Notes: generated by a model not told the origin, from the letters alone. Counted from the stretch's first letter, positions 48,001-59,764 are shown. The stretch: 64,000 nt of DNA from Polytrichum commune (GCA_950295325.1 OX485804.1:32366001-32430000); one strand, 5' to 3'. Program-made: numbers and translations.

Positions 48001-48721
48001 GTTTTACGGACAAATTAGCAACATCTGATTTTCACGACAGCCGGAGCTCCAACTAAAGCCATAAGTCCCACTTATTTGTAAGGCTCAAAAAATGACAGTA
48101 GACTACACTGCTGCACCTGGAAAGTTAAGTCACAAGGTTTACAAATTTATACTTCTGATATGACTAGGTCAGCAGCTCGTCCACAATTATTGCAGTGGAT
48201 TTGAAGGCAAACTCCATTAATACAATTAAGACAGTAGGATAAGAGCTCCTTGTGCGCGATAAAAAGGTGCATACATTTAGAAGAACCGATGTTTTTCACC
48301 AAGCCAATCATTGATCGGCATGTAATTGCACATAATTTCATTCCGAACACATTATCTAATATGCGAGGACTGTCACATTTCCACTTCCCCAGGAACTATG
48401 AAACGCTTGTTCGAATTCCTCCAACCATTGAAACGGGCTTCAACATGTACGAATATGACAGAAGCAAATGAAGACAAAACCCTAAACATGCACAGCCACA
48501 GAATTGGCTGCGAGCTTACCACCACTATCCCAGAGATTGGAGACACCAGAAACATCAAAATATTGGTACCTTCCAAGGTGATTACGCATAAAATAGGGGT
48601 CCTTAGCGAGGTCGATCGTCTCCAGGGCCAAGCGCCGGAGCCGCTCACGTCGATCGATGGCTTCATTTTGCGCCGTGGCAGCGCCTCCGCTCCCTGGCTT
48701 GCTACCCCATTCTCGGTCCAT
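45008..48721 (-). CDS. SF3A2: SF3A2 (SF3a66/Prp11), U2 snRNP splicing factor
   Basis: Subunit of SF3a, needed to form 17S U2 snRNP and the pre-spliceosome. Exons: 48721-48570, 47273-47104, 46797-46721, 46588-46523, 46227-46153, 45903-45829, 45526-45008; 1134 nt, 377 residues, all phases consistent. The start MDREWGSKPGSGGAA is the canonical N-terminus. Residues 54-76 are the matrin-type C2H2 zinc finger (CKLC...HTQGKRH). Then come VKIGRPGYRVTKQ, IEYPEIEEGTKPRHRFMSSY, QRVQGWDKRYQYLLFAAEPY and VPSTEIDK..KFFTHWDPD. From residue ~225 a GGPPP/GPPGPP-rich tail of about 150 residues follows, as in animal SF3A2 and longer than in some plant homologues. No damage seen. Confidence 0.97.
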
Positions 48722-48992
48722 CGTATCGCCCTCACCCTCTCGGGGCCTTTCAGTCAGTTATCGCCTATGCCTCTCCGGCGATGTCAATCGTATCGCTAGG
48801 GTTTGGCGGCATGGAGTCCGCGAGTTTGCAATTCTCGGCAAACACCGCTCTCCCCCGCTCCGGTGGAAGAAGAACAACCTTTCGATGAAAGTTTGTCACC
48901 TTCTACTTTCATCCATACGCCTCACTTCTGGTCCTGAACTCCCTCTCAAGGACTTCTTCACATGAGCATAGTAAGGGAGATGGGCTTTAAAC

Positions 48993-49368
48993 TACACTAA
49001 ATATGATATTTAGCGTTATGTGGTAACTTAGGTCACTATGGCAAATTTTTGGATGACACTTTTTTTGAATAAGTAAACAGATACTGTCAAGGGTGATGGA
49101 TGAGTTCATCCATTGGCCAAAACCCTGCCTTCTCTTGCTAGCAACTTGTGATGAAATATTGCCATAGAAGATTGAAATTTCAATGAAAATCCACTTGGTT
49201 AGTGACAATAATTGCAACATTGTAAATCTATAACCCCCTAAACAATTTACAAGGAATGACAAATAATGGTGTGTTAACAATTAGTGTTGGTGATACTACA
49301 TTGTGGTTTATAATTAGTATTGAGCAAGACAATTAGAATTGGTGACACTAAATATCATATTTAGTGTA
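48993..49368 (+). mobile_element. MITE, family A, copy 2
   Basis: TIR of 23 bp with one mismatch: TACACTAAATATGATATTTA at the left and its complement at 49346-49368. Length 376 bp and interior sequence match 10202-10579. The TIR is itself nearly palindromic. It sits about 270 bp upstream of the SF3A2 start codon. Confidence 0.8.
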
Positions 49369-50706
49369 ATTGCCTAGAGGCCTAGAAAATGTCACGTCCA
49401 TTAATTGTCAATATGATACTATTTGTCAGTATAGGTTTTTTTTAAGTTAAAGACATATGACATTTATTGTAGCACATTGGAGTACTTGAGACAATAATCT
49501 ACATATTTAGTATGCAAGAGGAAGATAATATCGAGCATACTTATGCCAAGTGTCATGTGTTTTTAATTTGTACGCAAAAGGATGAGGATGAGGGTGGAAA
49601 TGAAACGCCTTTGTTGGGCACTAGACCAAAAGTGGTTTCATTGACAAGTGGCGGAGGATCACCTTAGCAAGCTACACACTTAAAGGACGAGGTTGTGGCA
49701 TTGCATACATCATGTGCCATAGTTCTTGTGTTTGCGATGCCTATAAAATGTACATTGCAACATAAGAAATCGAACATTGGGATGAAAATCACAATAGGAT
49801 TAAGATATGTTGATTTGCAGTTTTTGGATCATAGGAGGGCAACACACAATCAAGGTGATAAAGGACGTCGTGATGGACCCAATCCTTAACATTATGGGAG
49901 GTGCTCATGCTTATTGTAGCAATTATGAGATTGTTGTGATGCGGTATGCAAACAAAATGTATATGTGATGTACATGTCCAAAGTTTTTACATTTGAAGAT
50001 TCATGATCAAAAGTTTTGACAAAGACCCAAAACCTTTGTTCATGACCAAGACTGGGATTTTGCATTTTTGTCATGAATCTTTAAATTCAAAACTCAAGAA
50101 CGTTCTAGGTACGTAGGTCACCTTACATCACCTTAATCGGGAAGTGCAAGTAGACCCTTAGAAGCTCAACAATGGGAGGAAGGCGGATGAGGGAGGGAGA
50201 GATCCACCTACCCTTTTGTTTTGGAAAATTTTTAGCCCTTCTTCAAACGTTGCCCACCCAATGTCTTGCCCATGAGCAATATAAGAGTGTTGTAGATAGT
50301 CATAGGGATGGCATGGGCCCAAAGTATTATTTTACATTGTGCTTCAATATGATGTTCTTTGCACCCACCCATTGGATGTGAAAAGGTGCAAGTGGATGTA
50401 GATTTCACATGATGGGGGTCAATTCATCCAAGATCCTCCTCAAGAAGGTTAAGAAGTAACATGGTGACATGTCATGGGAGCTTATGAGCATGGGCATAAG
50501 CATACATGCATATGATATATACACATGGGCGTATGATGGTTGTGTCAGGCTGGGTTCATCCGGAACATTAACCCAAATGCACGTTCCAGTTATGTTAGTT
50601 TCATTTCCATTTTCAGGAGCATGCCATCACTGAACCAGAGCAGTGGCAGAATTGAGTTTGGGGATGTTCGAGGATTACTGAGCCACGCCGTCCTGGAAAT
50701 TTGGTG
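49369..50706. other. Spacer
   Basis: AT-rich and non-coding as far as I can see. No recognised repeat. Confidence 0.4.
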
Positions 50707-51548
50707 ACAGCTATGGTGGAATGAAGCTCGCTAGTCCGTTTCGCAATTAGAGAAGCTTCTTGCTACCGTGTTGAACGTAAGACGTGCACATGACCGGACT
50801 CTCCGATCCTAGAATGTGCATGGTTATTTCATCAGGTGAGGAATCTGTGCCTCCCTTTGGCACTATATTGCGAGAAGGCGGAGGCTCGCGCCCGCCCGCC
50901 TGCCTGCCCGGCCTCCTCCCTCCCACGCTTGCAATTCTACTTCATCGCCCTCCAGGTCCAAAGCAGCAGCACGGTCAGAAACACCTGCAAGGAAACCCTG
51001 ATCCAAAGAAATGCTCATTCACGAGATCACAGGTGTTGCAAGCCGAAACCTCAGGTGTAGGAGGTCTACCATTTCTGGAGAAATCTCTACGGGAGATTTT
51101 AGAAAGTACGGAAAGGTACAAACGTAGCAACATCTTCTCACAGTGTAGTGCGATGGCGCGATCCACGATCGGAACATGACACACTCCTGCACATGTAGAC
51201 ACGTCCCGTTCGAGAATAAGACGAGTAATACTTATGAGTCCGCAAAACACCTCTAATTAAGTAGTGCATGCTAAACCAAGCCAACAGCATAGTAGCAGCT
51301 TACCGAGACATTTCGTGCTTGAACTGGTGATTATAATGGGTGTAATGAAGCTCACCCCTCGGTTTCGCAATTAGAGAACCTTTTTGCTGTCATGTAGAAC
51401 GTGAGAGAGACGGACGCACGCTGGAACTCTGGTCTGTAGTATTTCACAAGGTGTGGAAATAATGGCTGGCGAAGTGGAGACATAGCACCTTCCTCACTGA
51501 CAAGGAACAGTGCAACAGCACGATCCATGATCGAAACATGACACAAAC
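50707..51548 (+). repeat. Two diverged direct repeat units
   Basis: Unit 1 (about 50707-51184) and unit 2 (about 51328-51548) share, in order, AATGAAGCTC, TTTCGCAATTAGAGAA, TTGCT, GAACGT, and then CGATCCA.GATCG.AACATGAC near their ends. Unit 1 carries an extra ~240 bp GC-rich insert. Non-coding. Confidence 0.6.
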
Positions 51549-51884
51549 GATTCAGTTCGTGAAGCACAAGAGTGGGAATAGAGCCCTGCAGATCCTAACC
51601 TGGACGTTCGAAGGTCCGCAAACAATCTTCAACGGTACGTACCGAGTGCTAAATACAGCCAAGTCGAGACAGGGAGGCCGGATCAGGAGCTTGATTACTA
51701 TGTATATACTTCCAGGGGCACATCCGTGGATGCTTTTCTCTCCATGAGGAAACGTGTTTCTAATAATGCAGCTTTCTCAACCTTGCCGGTGAAATTGGCA
51801 AGGATCCTTCCCGGTCGCCTTCCCGAGCTCCAGGAGCTCTTCTCCTCTCATCATCCCAAAGTCGAAAGTAATTGTGACCCTCGA

Positions 51885-52495
51885 TCGAATTAGGGCCACT
51901 TCACACATGAGCCGTGACCTTGTAATGCATGGTGAGGACCCTTGACTCTCATCCAAGGGCCGTACCGTGGGTGTTGGGAAAGCCGTTTTATGTAGTCACG
52001 GGCCCTCAAGCATAGTGTGAAGTGAGAATGGCCCATGTTGCGGGACCATTGCATATTTTGTTGGGCAGAAAAAAGGGGAGGATTTGGTTTAATATAATAT
52101 GTTTCAAACTATATAAATTTGAGAGAAATACTCGGTGTGTTTGTTTGTTTTGGAATATATCATGGAATTCGTTCTAGAATTTGTCATGCAACTTGTCCTG
52201 AAATTTGTCATGGTGGAAAAATATTTAAGAATTCATGGTCTCCCGGAATTTGTGTCAGGCCTACCTCTTGAAGGTGGGTTTGACGAGAATTCTGGGAGAC
52301 CGTGAAACCTTATCCATAGTCCGCCAGGTAGGACTCCATGTAGACTTTTTCATTCATGAAGTCTTCTTTGAGCCTTTAGGCCTCCACCTTTGTCTGTGAA
52401 GTGAACTTGGACGGTCTCTGCCCTTATGACCAATGAGAGCTCTTAGATTGCAATGGTCACGGGCCTTCAGTCTTGTGTGTGAAGTGGCCCGTAGC
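51885..52495. repeat. Complex fold-back repeat
   Basis: A central hairpin has arms 52229-52266 and 52271-52309 (TGGTCTCCCGGAATT against AATTCTGGGAGACCG; loop of about 4 nt). A motif GGCC-(N)-GTGTGAAGTGGCCC recurs inverted at 51887-51928 and direct at about 51996-52042 and 52453-52492, suggesting nested or degenerate terminal repeats. No coding frame. Confidence 0.6.
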
Positions 52496-52589
52496 TCGAG
52501 CAATCTTCCCAACCAAGCCGTGTTGCAAAAGGCTTGGTCCGGGCGCTCCGAGCTCTTGTGGCCTCTATCCATGTGAATTCATCCGTCGT

Positions 52590-52965
52590 AAGGAGGAAGG
52601 GTCTTAAATGGTGAGTTTTCCAACTCCATACTCCACTTCTCCTAGGATATGAAACATGGGATTAGTATGAGATAGTTACCAAATCCAAATTGAGGTCATA
52701 GCCACGTTTCTCGTAATTTTTGAAGCTCATATACGAATGTCTCATTCATTATCAAGGCGAAGATTATCGTGCTCTTTATTTGATTATACAAATCTCCTCC
52801 CCCCAATTATGTTGATATTGAACTTAGAATGGTTATCATGTTTTTATCATGCAATCCAATCTCTTTTAAACATGTGATCTCTTTTTGGCATTCAATCTTG
52901 GAGCCACGCCAAACTACATACCATTCAAATATGATTGTGTGATTAGGATAAATCACCGGGTTATG
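52590..52965 (+). repeat. Dispersed repeat, left partner
   Basis: Blocks ACATGGGATTAGTATGAGAT, then TTTTTGAAGCTCATA..GAATGTCT..TTCATT, then ACATACCATTCAAATATG reappear in the same order and orientation at 62165-62435. The first part also matches 33830-33900. Old non-coding repeat. Confidence 0.5.
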
Positions 52966-55900
52966 CATGTTTACATCATAATAAAAACAAGGCATGTACA
53001 TGTTTAGGGTCAGTTCATTCCAAGTGAATTCCATTAGATTGTTTTGAGGTTTTTAGTTCCATTTTCATAGTCAAAATAATATATCTAAGTCAAGCATCCG
53101 ATGCTATGAAACGGTTCATTATATTATCCACCTTCCCAATGGACGAGTTATCGTAGACAACACAAATCTCTAGCCTTCGTATCTAGTATTTACACTTGAA
53201 CCTATTGTTCATGGTTGTACGTACATATTAAGTGTCACCCAACACTATTCATTACCAAAACATTATAATGAGGGGGCCGCACCCGGCGTCTCCAAGCCGG
53301 TAATGGGGCTGACACCAGGGATGCACGGCTAACTGCGACCACACAAGGCGGTCCCAAAACGGAGCGGGCAGCGGGTTGTCAGAGGCTGTCGGCTTGTCTT
53401 TTCTGCCGGAAAGGGTTTCGGGGCTGCCCATACCACCACTTTCCTGACGGTGGCAAATACCAGCGTTCTGGTAGAGCGCTTGGATGGCGCGAATGAAACT
53501 ACGGGGATGTGGACGATTGTCATCCAGCTCCATCGTCGTGCAGCAGCTCGAGCGGCACATTCCAGGGCGGGTGTAGGTTCTTCGAGAGGCGTGGTCGGGG
53601 GCTCTGCTGGGCTGGGAGGAGCGCAATCGTCGGCGAATAATGCAACGCCGCGGTTTGCGGTAGTCGATCGTTGTGGGCGCCATCGACCGCTGAACAGCCA
53701 CAGCCACATGCGCTCGCGACACAGGGAATACCACCCCCGGTATCGGAATACGGGTTGAGTGGCACCGTGAAACCCCTGTCCGTTCTCTGTTGCTTTGTGA
53801 CTGTCGATGGCAACCGCCGTGGCGCATGCATTCATGTGCGTTTGCGACACTGCATCTGGTGGTGGGAGTCGCCGTCTATGGCCTGCGCCGGCCCCCTCCT
53901 CGGCAATTTTTTTTTTTGTTCCCTCAATCCCTGCTGTGTAATTTTTTTTGTGTTTGTCTTCCTGTTCGCTCACAAATGTTGTCTCCAGTGGATGCCGATC
54001 CACTCGAAGGCCATGATCTGCTGGAGTGCCGTTAGCCTCCGACGTGGGCATCGCCAGCCGCAGAAGCATGCCGTCTGCACAAAATCGTGGAGTTTCTAGG
54101 ACTCCCTTTGGGCTGCAATTTCTTCGTGCATCGTTCTGTGCTCCATTCCCGGCATTAAACGTGGGCATTTGTGGGTTGGCAGATATAGACACATCCCGTC
54201 ACCATCACCAGACTTCTTCAATCGAGGCCTCCGCGCTCTGCGATCGACTTGGAGGAGCTATCGCATTTTTTGCCACCTGCTTGTAAGTGCTCCCCCTTGC
54301 CCTAATATTGTGTGCACCCGGTTTTTTGGCTTTTGCGCCTTCCGCTAAGTGCAGCACAATGCTGCAGGGGTTGTGGTAATGCCACCCCTTTCCAGTATTA
54401 GGGTGGGGCCACAGGTTTTCCTCTGGTTTTGGGAGTATGGGGGTCTGTATGTGCTCTCCTTTCTGTCTACAGTACTTGTGCCCAGCCGCTGTGACCATTG
54501 CGGTTCGGGCAGACACCGTCATGCGGTGCGCTATGTGAACCACCCGGACACTCCCGAACTGCAGCCCACATCTGTGGGCCTCTGCCGGTGCTGACATAGT
54601 TCCCCTACGTTCTCCCTGATTGTTAATCCTGGCGTCGCGCCAATGTTCGGGCATTGTCGACAGATTGCGCGCTCGAGGCGCCCAAATTTTTGGCGTCCCA
54701 CTCCGACACACTCGCTGCCTGGAGTCCGGACGGCGTCCGCTGTGGGCGGTCGTGTCCCGGGGGTTTCGTCTTGGCCAGCGCCAGCGTTTACAGGTGAGGT
54801 TGTTCGCATACCCTCTCCATTGCCGTTTTCCCTCGCTTTTGGGTCTGTCCTGTCTGCACTAGCCACTCTTGCATGGGGTCTGTGAGACCTGCCTATAGGA
54901 TTCCAGTGTAAACTACATCGTTGGCTATGGCAAACCGTAAATGCGGCTGAGGTCGGATGGTGCCGCCTCCTATGTGCTCGCCCCGCTACGCTGCATTCAT
55001 GTCTGCCAGGCACCGAGAGAATTGTGTGGTCAATCAATTGTTTTTTTTTGCATCTGTTTGTGCGGAGAACGCACTTCCGTGCCTGCAGTACTGGCGGCAT
55101 TCTGCCGGCCTTCCAGGCTTTGTTCTGTGCGTGCACCTGGGCATGGATTTGGAATGGCTTCTTGCATTGTGTTGGCTGCGCAATTGTTTTATTTTTCGTG
55201 TAATTCCGCACGCATCCTGCAGCCCATACATGCGCCTTCATTGGTCTCTCTGTGGCTGCCATCCTGCTCTGCCCCTCCGTGTGCTTTGCTGTGCACCTTC
55301 AATTGCAGCATTGCAGGTTCGCAGATGTGTGATCTCTTCCGGCGTATGCAATATTGTCAAGGCTCCCACGCCATGGGTAACAGTGCGATCTGTGTTGTGC
55401 AGGTCCTACCTTCCAAATTGCCGTGCTCTGGGAGGCCCTTTGCTGCTATAAATTTGCGGTGGCAAGGACCACCCCGAACTCCTGATAATTTCCTGAATCG
55501 GCGTCTCCATAACTAGTTGTTCCGATGCCTGGGTTGCGCACCAGGCCTCCCAACCATGTCGGACACCTTTGGCATGGGTTCTCGATGTTTGTGGACAGCA
55601 GATGTAGGTGGTAGTTAGAGGCTGGGCACAGTATGTGCAGGCCTGCCCTTTCTCGGCATTCATTGGTCCAATGTATTGGTGCCCAGTTTGTGTGCTCTGT
55701 TTCAATCCTTGGGTGTCGACCCACACAATTGTGTGTTGTTTTCTGGAGCACCCTTGCATGTCGCCTCCAATACAGAAATAAATGTACACATTGTTTCTTC
55801 GAACGTCTGTTGGTGTCGTCTATCTGGATCCACACCACCCCACTGTCTTCTTCATGCAGTTCGTCATTGGTATGCGCTGCATGTATTCTTGTTGGTAGTA

Positions 55901-56357
55901 CAAGTTCCTGGAAGCATTTATGGAATGCCTGTGATCCACGTACCCACAGCCATGAATCGTTTATTCTCCAGCGCACGGACCCTTCTTGTTTTAGCAATTC
56001 CCACATACCGTTCCCACAGTGTCAGTTCATCACCAATGCACCCATGCTATGGCAGACTTTGCGGAATCCAGCGTCTGGTTTGGCTGCAGACATGTTTGGG
56101 CACATTCGGAGGTTAATTCATTACTCCAGCTTTGTTTGTGGCATGGACACCCTTCCAATTCCACACTCTCCATCGCACAGTGTGTTTGTGTGCATCCTTG
56201 AAGTGTCCATTGACTCCAGAAGCTTGCCTGTATGGAATGGTTTGCAGAGCAGACTGCAGTCTGCAATCATTTCTGTTCTGTCTCCATGTGTCTTTCCATC
56301 TCCAGAAAGTTTGATTGTGTGATTCCCAGGTTCAGTCTCTGCACATTATCGGGAGCA

Positions 56358-57440
56358 ATGGACGACATTGTTCACCTCGGAGACAACTCCCAGTTTCCAT
56401 CCGCACAATTGCCTCTGGACCCGGAAGGTGTATTCCCAGCAGATGGGCTTGACGACCTCATGCCAGATCCTTCTGTGCCATCGAGTGCGAGGGGTGTTGT
56501 GCGTGGTAGGGGGAGAAGCACCAGCGGGCGATCATCGCCGTCTTCGTCGCAATCTCAAGCAACATTGCCGCACAAGGTGCGAGGGCCAAACTGGACGGAG
56601 GCGGAGATGCTAGTCCTAATTGGTCAAAAGCGGCTTGAATGGGATGGGAGGCACAATTGCAACCAGCCTTCACTCGCCAAATTCGTATATGGCACCACAG
56701 CCTGGAAGTTGGTGTTGGCGGGATGCATGAGTGTTGTCGGGTTTAGGGTCAGGGATATTGATCAAATTACCAACAAATGGGATGGTTTGATAAAGGATTA
56801 TAAGAAATTGAAGGACTATATAGAAGCTTCAGGGTCCGCCAATTGGTGGGGCATGAGTAGGGTGGAGAAGAAAGATTTATCTAGGACTAGGAGGATGTCT
56901 TTAGAGTTTAGCGAGGCAATGTACACGGAGATGGAGGGGTTTGTTGGCAAGAGGTCAATATTTGGGAGGGCTATGGAGGTTGTTGACTCCGATAGAACTC
57001 CACCACCTGTGGGTAGACAATTTCAACGCACTACTCCACCGCCTCGCGCTCCCCCATCTGTTGGGATCGATGTTCCTAGTCAAGGTGCTGCTACTCCCTC
57101 TGACTCGCCAACAATGCCAACACCTGGCCACGACACACCGGGATCGACTGGGCGCAAGCGGAAATCTTTGGGCACTGATATCCTCGTAGATTTTGTTAAA
57201 GACTTTAACCATGACTACCTTGCACGCATGGAGGCACAAGACTCAGATAGATGGACCTGGAGGACAGACGTCTTGGCTTTCGATACGGCAAGAGAAGCAA
57301 GGATCAGACAAAAGGAAACCGAAGCATCGCACATGGACCAAAAGTTTTACGAGTTAGAGGTGGAGAGGACCCGCAATTTGGGTAACATGTCGAGCGCTTT
57401 GCTCATGTTGGCATCAAGTATGGACACTCTCACTGGGTAA
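56358..57440 (+). CDS. Myb/SANT-like protein of the Harbinger element
   Basis: 360 residues from the ATG at 56358; the frame is open upstream to 56232, but a probable acceptor (CCATCTCCAG) at about 56305 suggests an untranslated leader exon. Residues ~75-160 form a trihelix/Myb-like domain: GPNWTEAEMLVLIGQKR, then ITNKWDGLIKDYKKLKDY. The middle is Pro/Ser/Thr-rich and the C-terminus is helical, with many charged residues (ARIRQKETEASHMDQKFYEL). In this superfamily the Myb-like partner binds transposon ends and helps bring the transposase into the nucleus. The frame is intact. It converges on the transposase gene, with stop codons about 47 bp apart. Confidence 0.85.
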   Translation: MDDIVHLGDNSQFPSAQLPLDPEGVFPADGLDDLMPDPSVPSSARGVVRGRGRSTSGRSSPSSSQSQATLPHKVRGPNWTEAEMLVLIGQKRLEWDGRHNCNQPSLAKFVYGTTAWKLVLAGCMSVVGFRVRDIDQITNKWDGLIKDYKKLKDYIEASGSANWWGMSRVEKKDLSRTRRMSLEFSEAMYTEMEGFVGKRSIFGRAMEVVDSDRTPPPVGRQFQRTTPPPRAPPSVGIDVPSQGAATPSDSPTMPTPGHDTPGSTGRKRKSLGTDILVDFVKDFNHDYLARMEAQDSDRWTWRTDVLAFDTAREARIRQKETEASHMDQKFYELEVERTRNLGNMSSALLMLASSMDTLTG

Positions 57441-57487
57441 TCATTCCTTGACCTTCAACCACACAATTCATGTGCTAAACATCATGC

Positions 57488-59206
57488 TCATCTCCTAGAA
57501 TGGTTTCCCCTTTGGTTCGCATTTTGAATGCGAACCAAGTAGTCCACAAGATCATCCCTAGCCATTTGACCTTCTAGCAAGGCACGATCTTCGCTCACTA
57601 ATCCCATAGGCCTTGGAGGTGTGAAGAACGTGTCTTCATCTCTGTGTGCAATTTCGGTGTCGTCCATTGGAGGCAGGTGGCAGTCGATTAAAATTTGGTC
57701 TAGCGTCCTGTCTTTGCTTGCAAGGAGGATGTTGTGGAGCACACAGCAAGAGTGGACAACTGTAGGCAAGAAGTCTAGTTTTAGCAAAGACTTTGTTCCA
57801 ATTTCCTTGAATCTTGACTTCAAAATCCCAAAAGCTCTTTCCACACTCATTCTTGTGGATGAGTGTTTCCTGTTGAACCAGACCTCCTCTCTTGATAGCG
57901 GCACTCCCATGGGGCCCATCTTGAATGGTGTGATGCACCAGCTCAAGAGAGGGTACCCACGGTTTGCCACAATGTAGGGGGGGAAGGGTAGATGTGATGG
58001 CCAAGTCAAAGGATCATCGTGAAAACCTCCCATTGTTCCCTCGCCCACCTTCCTGTAGAGCTCGGAGCTCTTGAAGTGAGCACTATCGTGCAATGAACCG
58101 GGTGGACCGGTGTTGATTGACGTGAAGTAGCATTTGCTGTCAACCACACCTTGTAGGAGGATAGAGAAACTCTTATAGCGGTTGCGGTGATCTGCCGCTA
58201 CGATAGTGCTAGATGGCGAGGCAATGTAGATGTGAGATCCGTCAATGGCTCCAATGCAATTTGGAAGCCATTGCTTGGACTGAAAGGCACTGGCGATCCG
58301 CGAAAGCCTTTGACCCACTGGCCATGCTATCAGGTGGCCAAAGTTAATGGTTATGGCGGAACACACCTGCCGCAGGATCTCGCCGACAGTTGATTTTCCC
58401 AAAGCGGCTTTGTCAGCCACCAAGGGTATGCTAACACCATGCATCAATTTGAACAGGGTTACCACAATTTTTTTTTCAACTCCTATAGGCTGTCTCCAAT
58501 GCGTGCTTTGCCCCTGGATGAATGGTCCAAGATCGTGCACCAGTCTATCAAAGGTTCTCCGTCTCATCCGCAATATGTCATAAAACATATCTGGTGTGTA
58601 GATCTCGAACAAGTACTCCTCAAACCAACACGTTGATCGCGGCTTCACATACCATCTTGCATTCTCCATATCAATGTGCCAAGCCAGGAGGTCCGCTACT
58701 TGCTTCCCGTGCGGGTGATCCAAGGACTCCTCCTCGTAGCCATGTTGGTCCAAGGATCTGAGTGTAGAAGTAGAAACATCAACCCCGTATCTCCCCCTCA
58801 ACTGTTTCCTTCTTGCAAAATGTAAACCGCTTGCTTCCGTTGTTGCCAAGTACATGGACACGATAACCACGCACATGCCGATGCAATTGAGCAATATACG
58901 AAGAGACGAAATTATATCATGTGAGGCCATTGAACTGTGTGTTGTTGGAATATGCAGGGGAATGGTGTCTGGATCCCCGCAAGGCCACAACGGAGGGCTG
59001 CGTGGATACACCGAGGGTGGCCGTGGAGGAGAGCATCCGGCTCCTAGGGGCTCTGTCGGAAGATCCCACAGTGGCGGCAATGTGGAAGAGGCTGGGACTT
59101 CACGACAACGGGGCTCAAAAGGGACTCGGACCGTAGAACGCGGATCCAGCTCCGAAGCGGATTGATGATCATCAACTTTAGTGGCTTCTGGAACCTTGAA
59201 TGGCAT
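57488..59206 (-). CDS. PIF/Harbinger DDE transposase (HARBI1-like)
   Basis: 572-residue open frame from 59206; M93 (58930), followed by a hydrophobic stretch, is another possible start. Family landmarks: FYDILRMRRRTFDRLV (~208-223), helix-turn-helix-like ADKAALGKSTVGEILRQV (~264-281), CIGAIDGSHI with D322, PGSLHDSAHF with D374, RGYPLLSW (~416-423), and SVERAFGILKSRF with E456. At the position normally Asp in the conserved D-x-GYP motif the protein reads VANRGYP (N415, codon AAC at 57964-57962). One G-to-A change from GAC would explain it, and it would probably abolish catalysis. The frame is otherwise undamaged, so inactivation is recent or the residue has been replaced. Confidence 0.9.
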   Translation of the reverse strand: MPFKVPEATKVDDHQSASELDPRSTVRVPFEPRCREVPASSTLPPLWDLPTEPLGAGCSPPRPPSVYPRSPPLWPCGDPDTIPLHIPTTHSSMASHDIISSLRILLNCIGMCVVIVSMYLATTEASGLHFARRKQLRGRYGVDVSTSTLRSLDQHGYEEESLDHPHGKQVADLLAWHIDMENARWYVKPRSTCWFEEYLFEIYTPDMFYDILRMRRRTFDRLVHDLGPFIQGQSTHWRQPIGVEKKIVVTLFKLMHGVSIPLVADKAALGKSTVGEILRQVCSAITINFGHLIAWPVGQRLSRIASAFQSKQWLPNCIGAIDGSHIYIASPSSTIVAADHRNRYKSFSILLQGVVDSKCYFTSINTGPPGSLHDSAHFKSSELYRKVGEGTMGGFHDDPLTWPSHLPFPPYIVANRGYPLLSWCITPFKMGPMGVPLSREEVWFNRKHSSTRMSVERAFGILKSRFKEIGTKSLLKLDFLPTVVHSCCVLHNILLASKDRTLDQILIDCHLPPMDDTEIAHRDEDTFFTPPRPMGLVSEDRALLEGQMARDDLVDYLVRIQNANQRGNHSRR

Positions 59207-59401
59207 AGAAAGAGAGGATGATTAGGCACCCTTGCTGTGGCGATAAGTGCACAATAGGAGTATGTCCGAAACCAATATGATAGCAATGTGTGCCAATTTT
59301 AATGCAAAGTGTGTTACAAGTTGGCATTTGATCTTGAAACGAATGTGGATACAGAAGGCACGTGTAAATTGGGAGTACCTGGTTATGCAATTCCCTAATA
59401 G

Positions 59402-59764
59402 CTATGGCACTCGCAGCCAATCTTTCACGAATGTCATTAAAAGGATTAACCCGAGCCTCGAGAGGCACCTGCCTGGGCATAGTATCCAACCCTCATCATC
59501 ATTCTGGAGCATGTACAGAAGAGAGCGACCCAATTCATGGGTTTCCAACTCCAGTTCTGAATCGTAACGACGCATGAGAGCCCAAAGGTCACTACAATCC
59601 TCTTCGAGCTCCCACCTACAATACATTTCTACGAGTGGTAGCAGTTCCATGCACGTCGTGCGGATGGCACGTCTGGAAGGAAGGGGCAATCCCACATGCC
59701 GCCTCCACACAAGTTCACCTGTGAAAGAGTACCAATGTATCGGCAATCCATGAACACCGAGCAC
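59402..59764 (-). CDS. Possible extra exon/ORF upstream of the transposase
   Basis: A 120-codon frame with protein-like composition: ELVWRRHVGLPLPSRR, LLPLVEMYCRWELEED, ALMRRYDSELELETHELG, RSLLYMLQNDDEG. A good acceptor (ACTCTTTCACAG) precedes GTGAACTTGTGTGG at about 59716 and a possible donor (CCAGGCAG|GTGCC) follows near 59470. It could be spliced to the transposase frame (an AG acceptor lies at its GTTCCAGAAGCC) or be a third element gene or a captured host fragment. I do not recognise the family. Confidence 0.4.
   Translation of the reverse strand: MLGVHGLPIHWYSFTGELVWRRHVGLPLPSRRAIRTTCMELLPLVEMYCRWELEEDCSDLWALMRRYDSELELETHELGRSLLYMLQNDDEGWILCPGRCLSRLGLILLMTFVKDWLRVP

Noticed and set aside
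53329-54192. 287-codon minus-strand frame in the Harbinger left flank
   Set aside because: Several long frames overlap here on both strands, as expected from high GC. The composition is low-complexity Arg/Pro/Ala with no motif or family resemblance.
54531-55516. Long overlapping frames on both strands (243 and 191 codons)
   Set aside because: Mutually overlapping, no recognisable domain, Cys/Ser/Arg-rich composition typical of GC-rich non-coding DNA.
57621-57977. 118-codon plus-strand frame
   Set aside because: Antisense shadow of the transposase C-terminal half.
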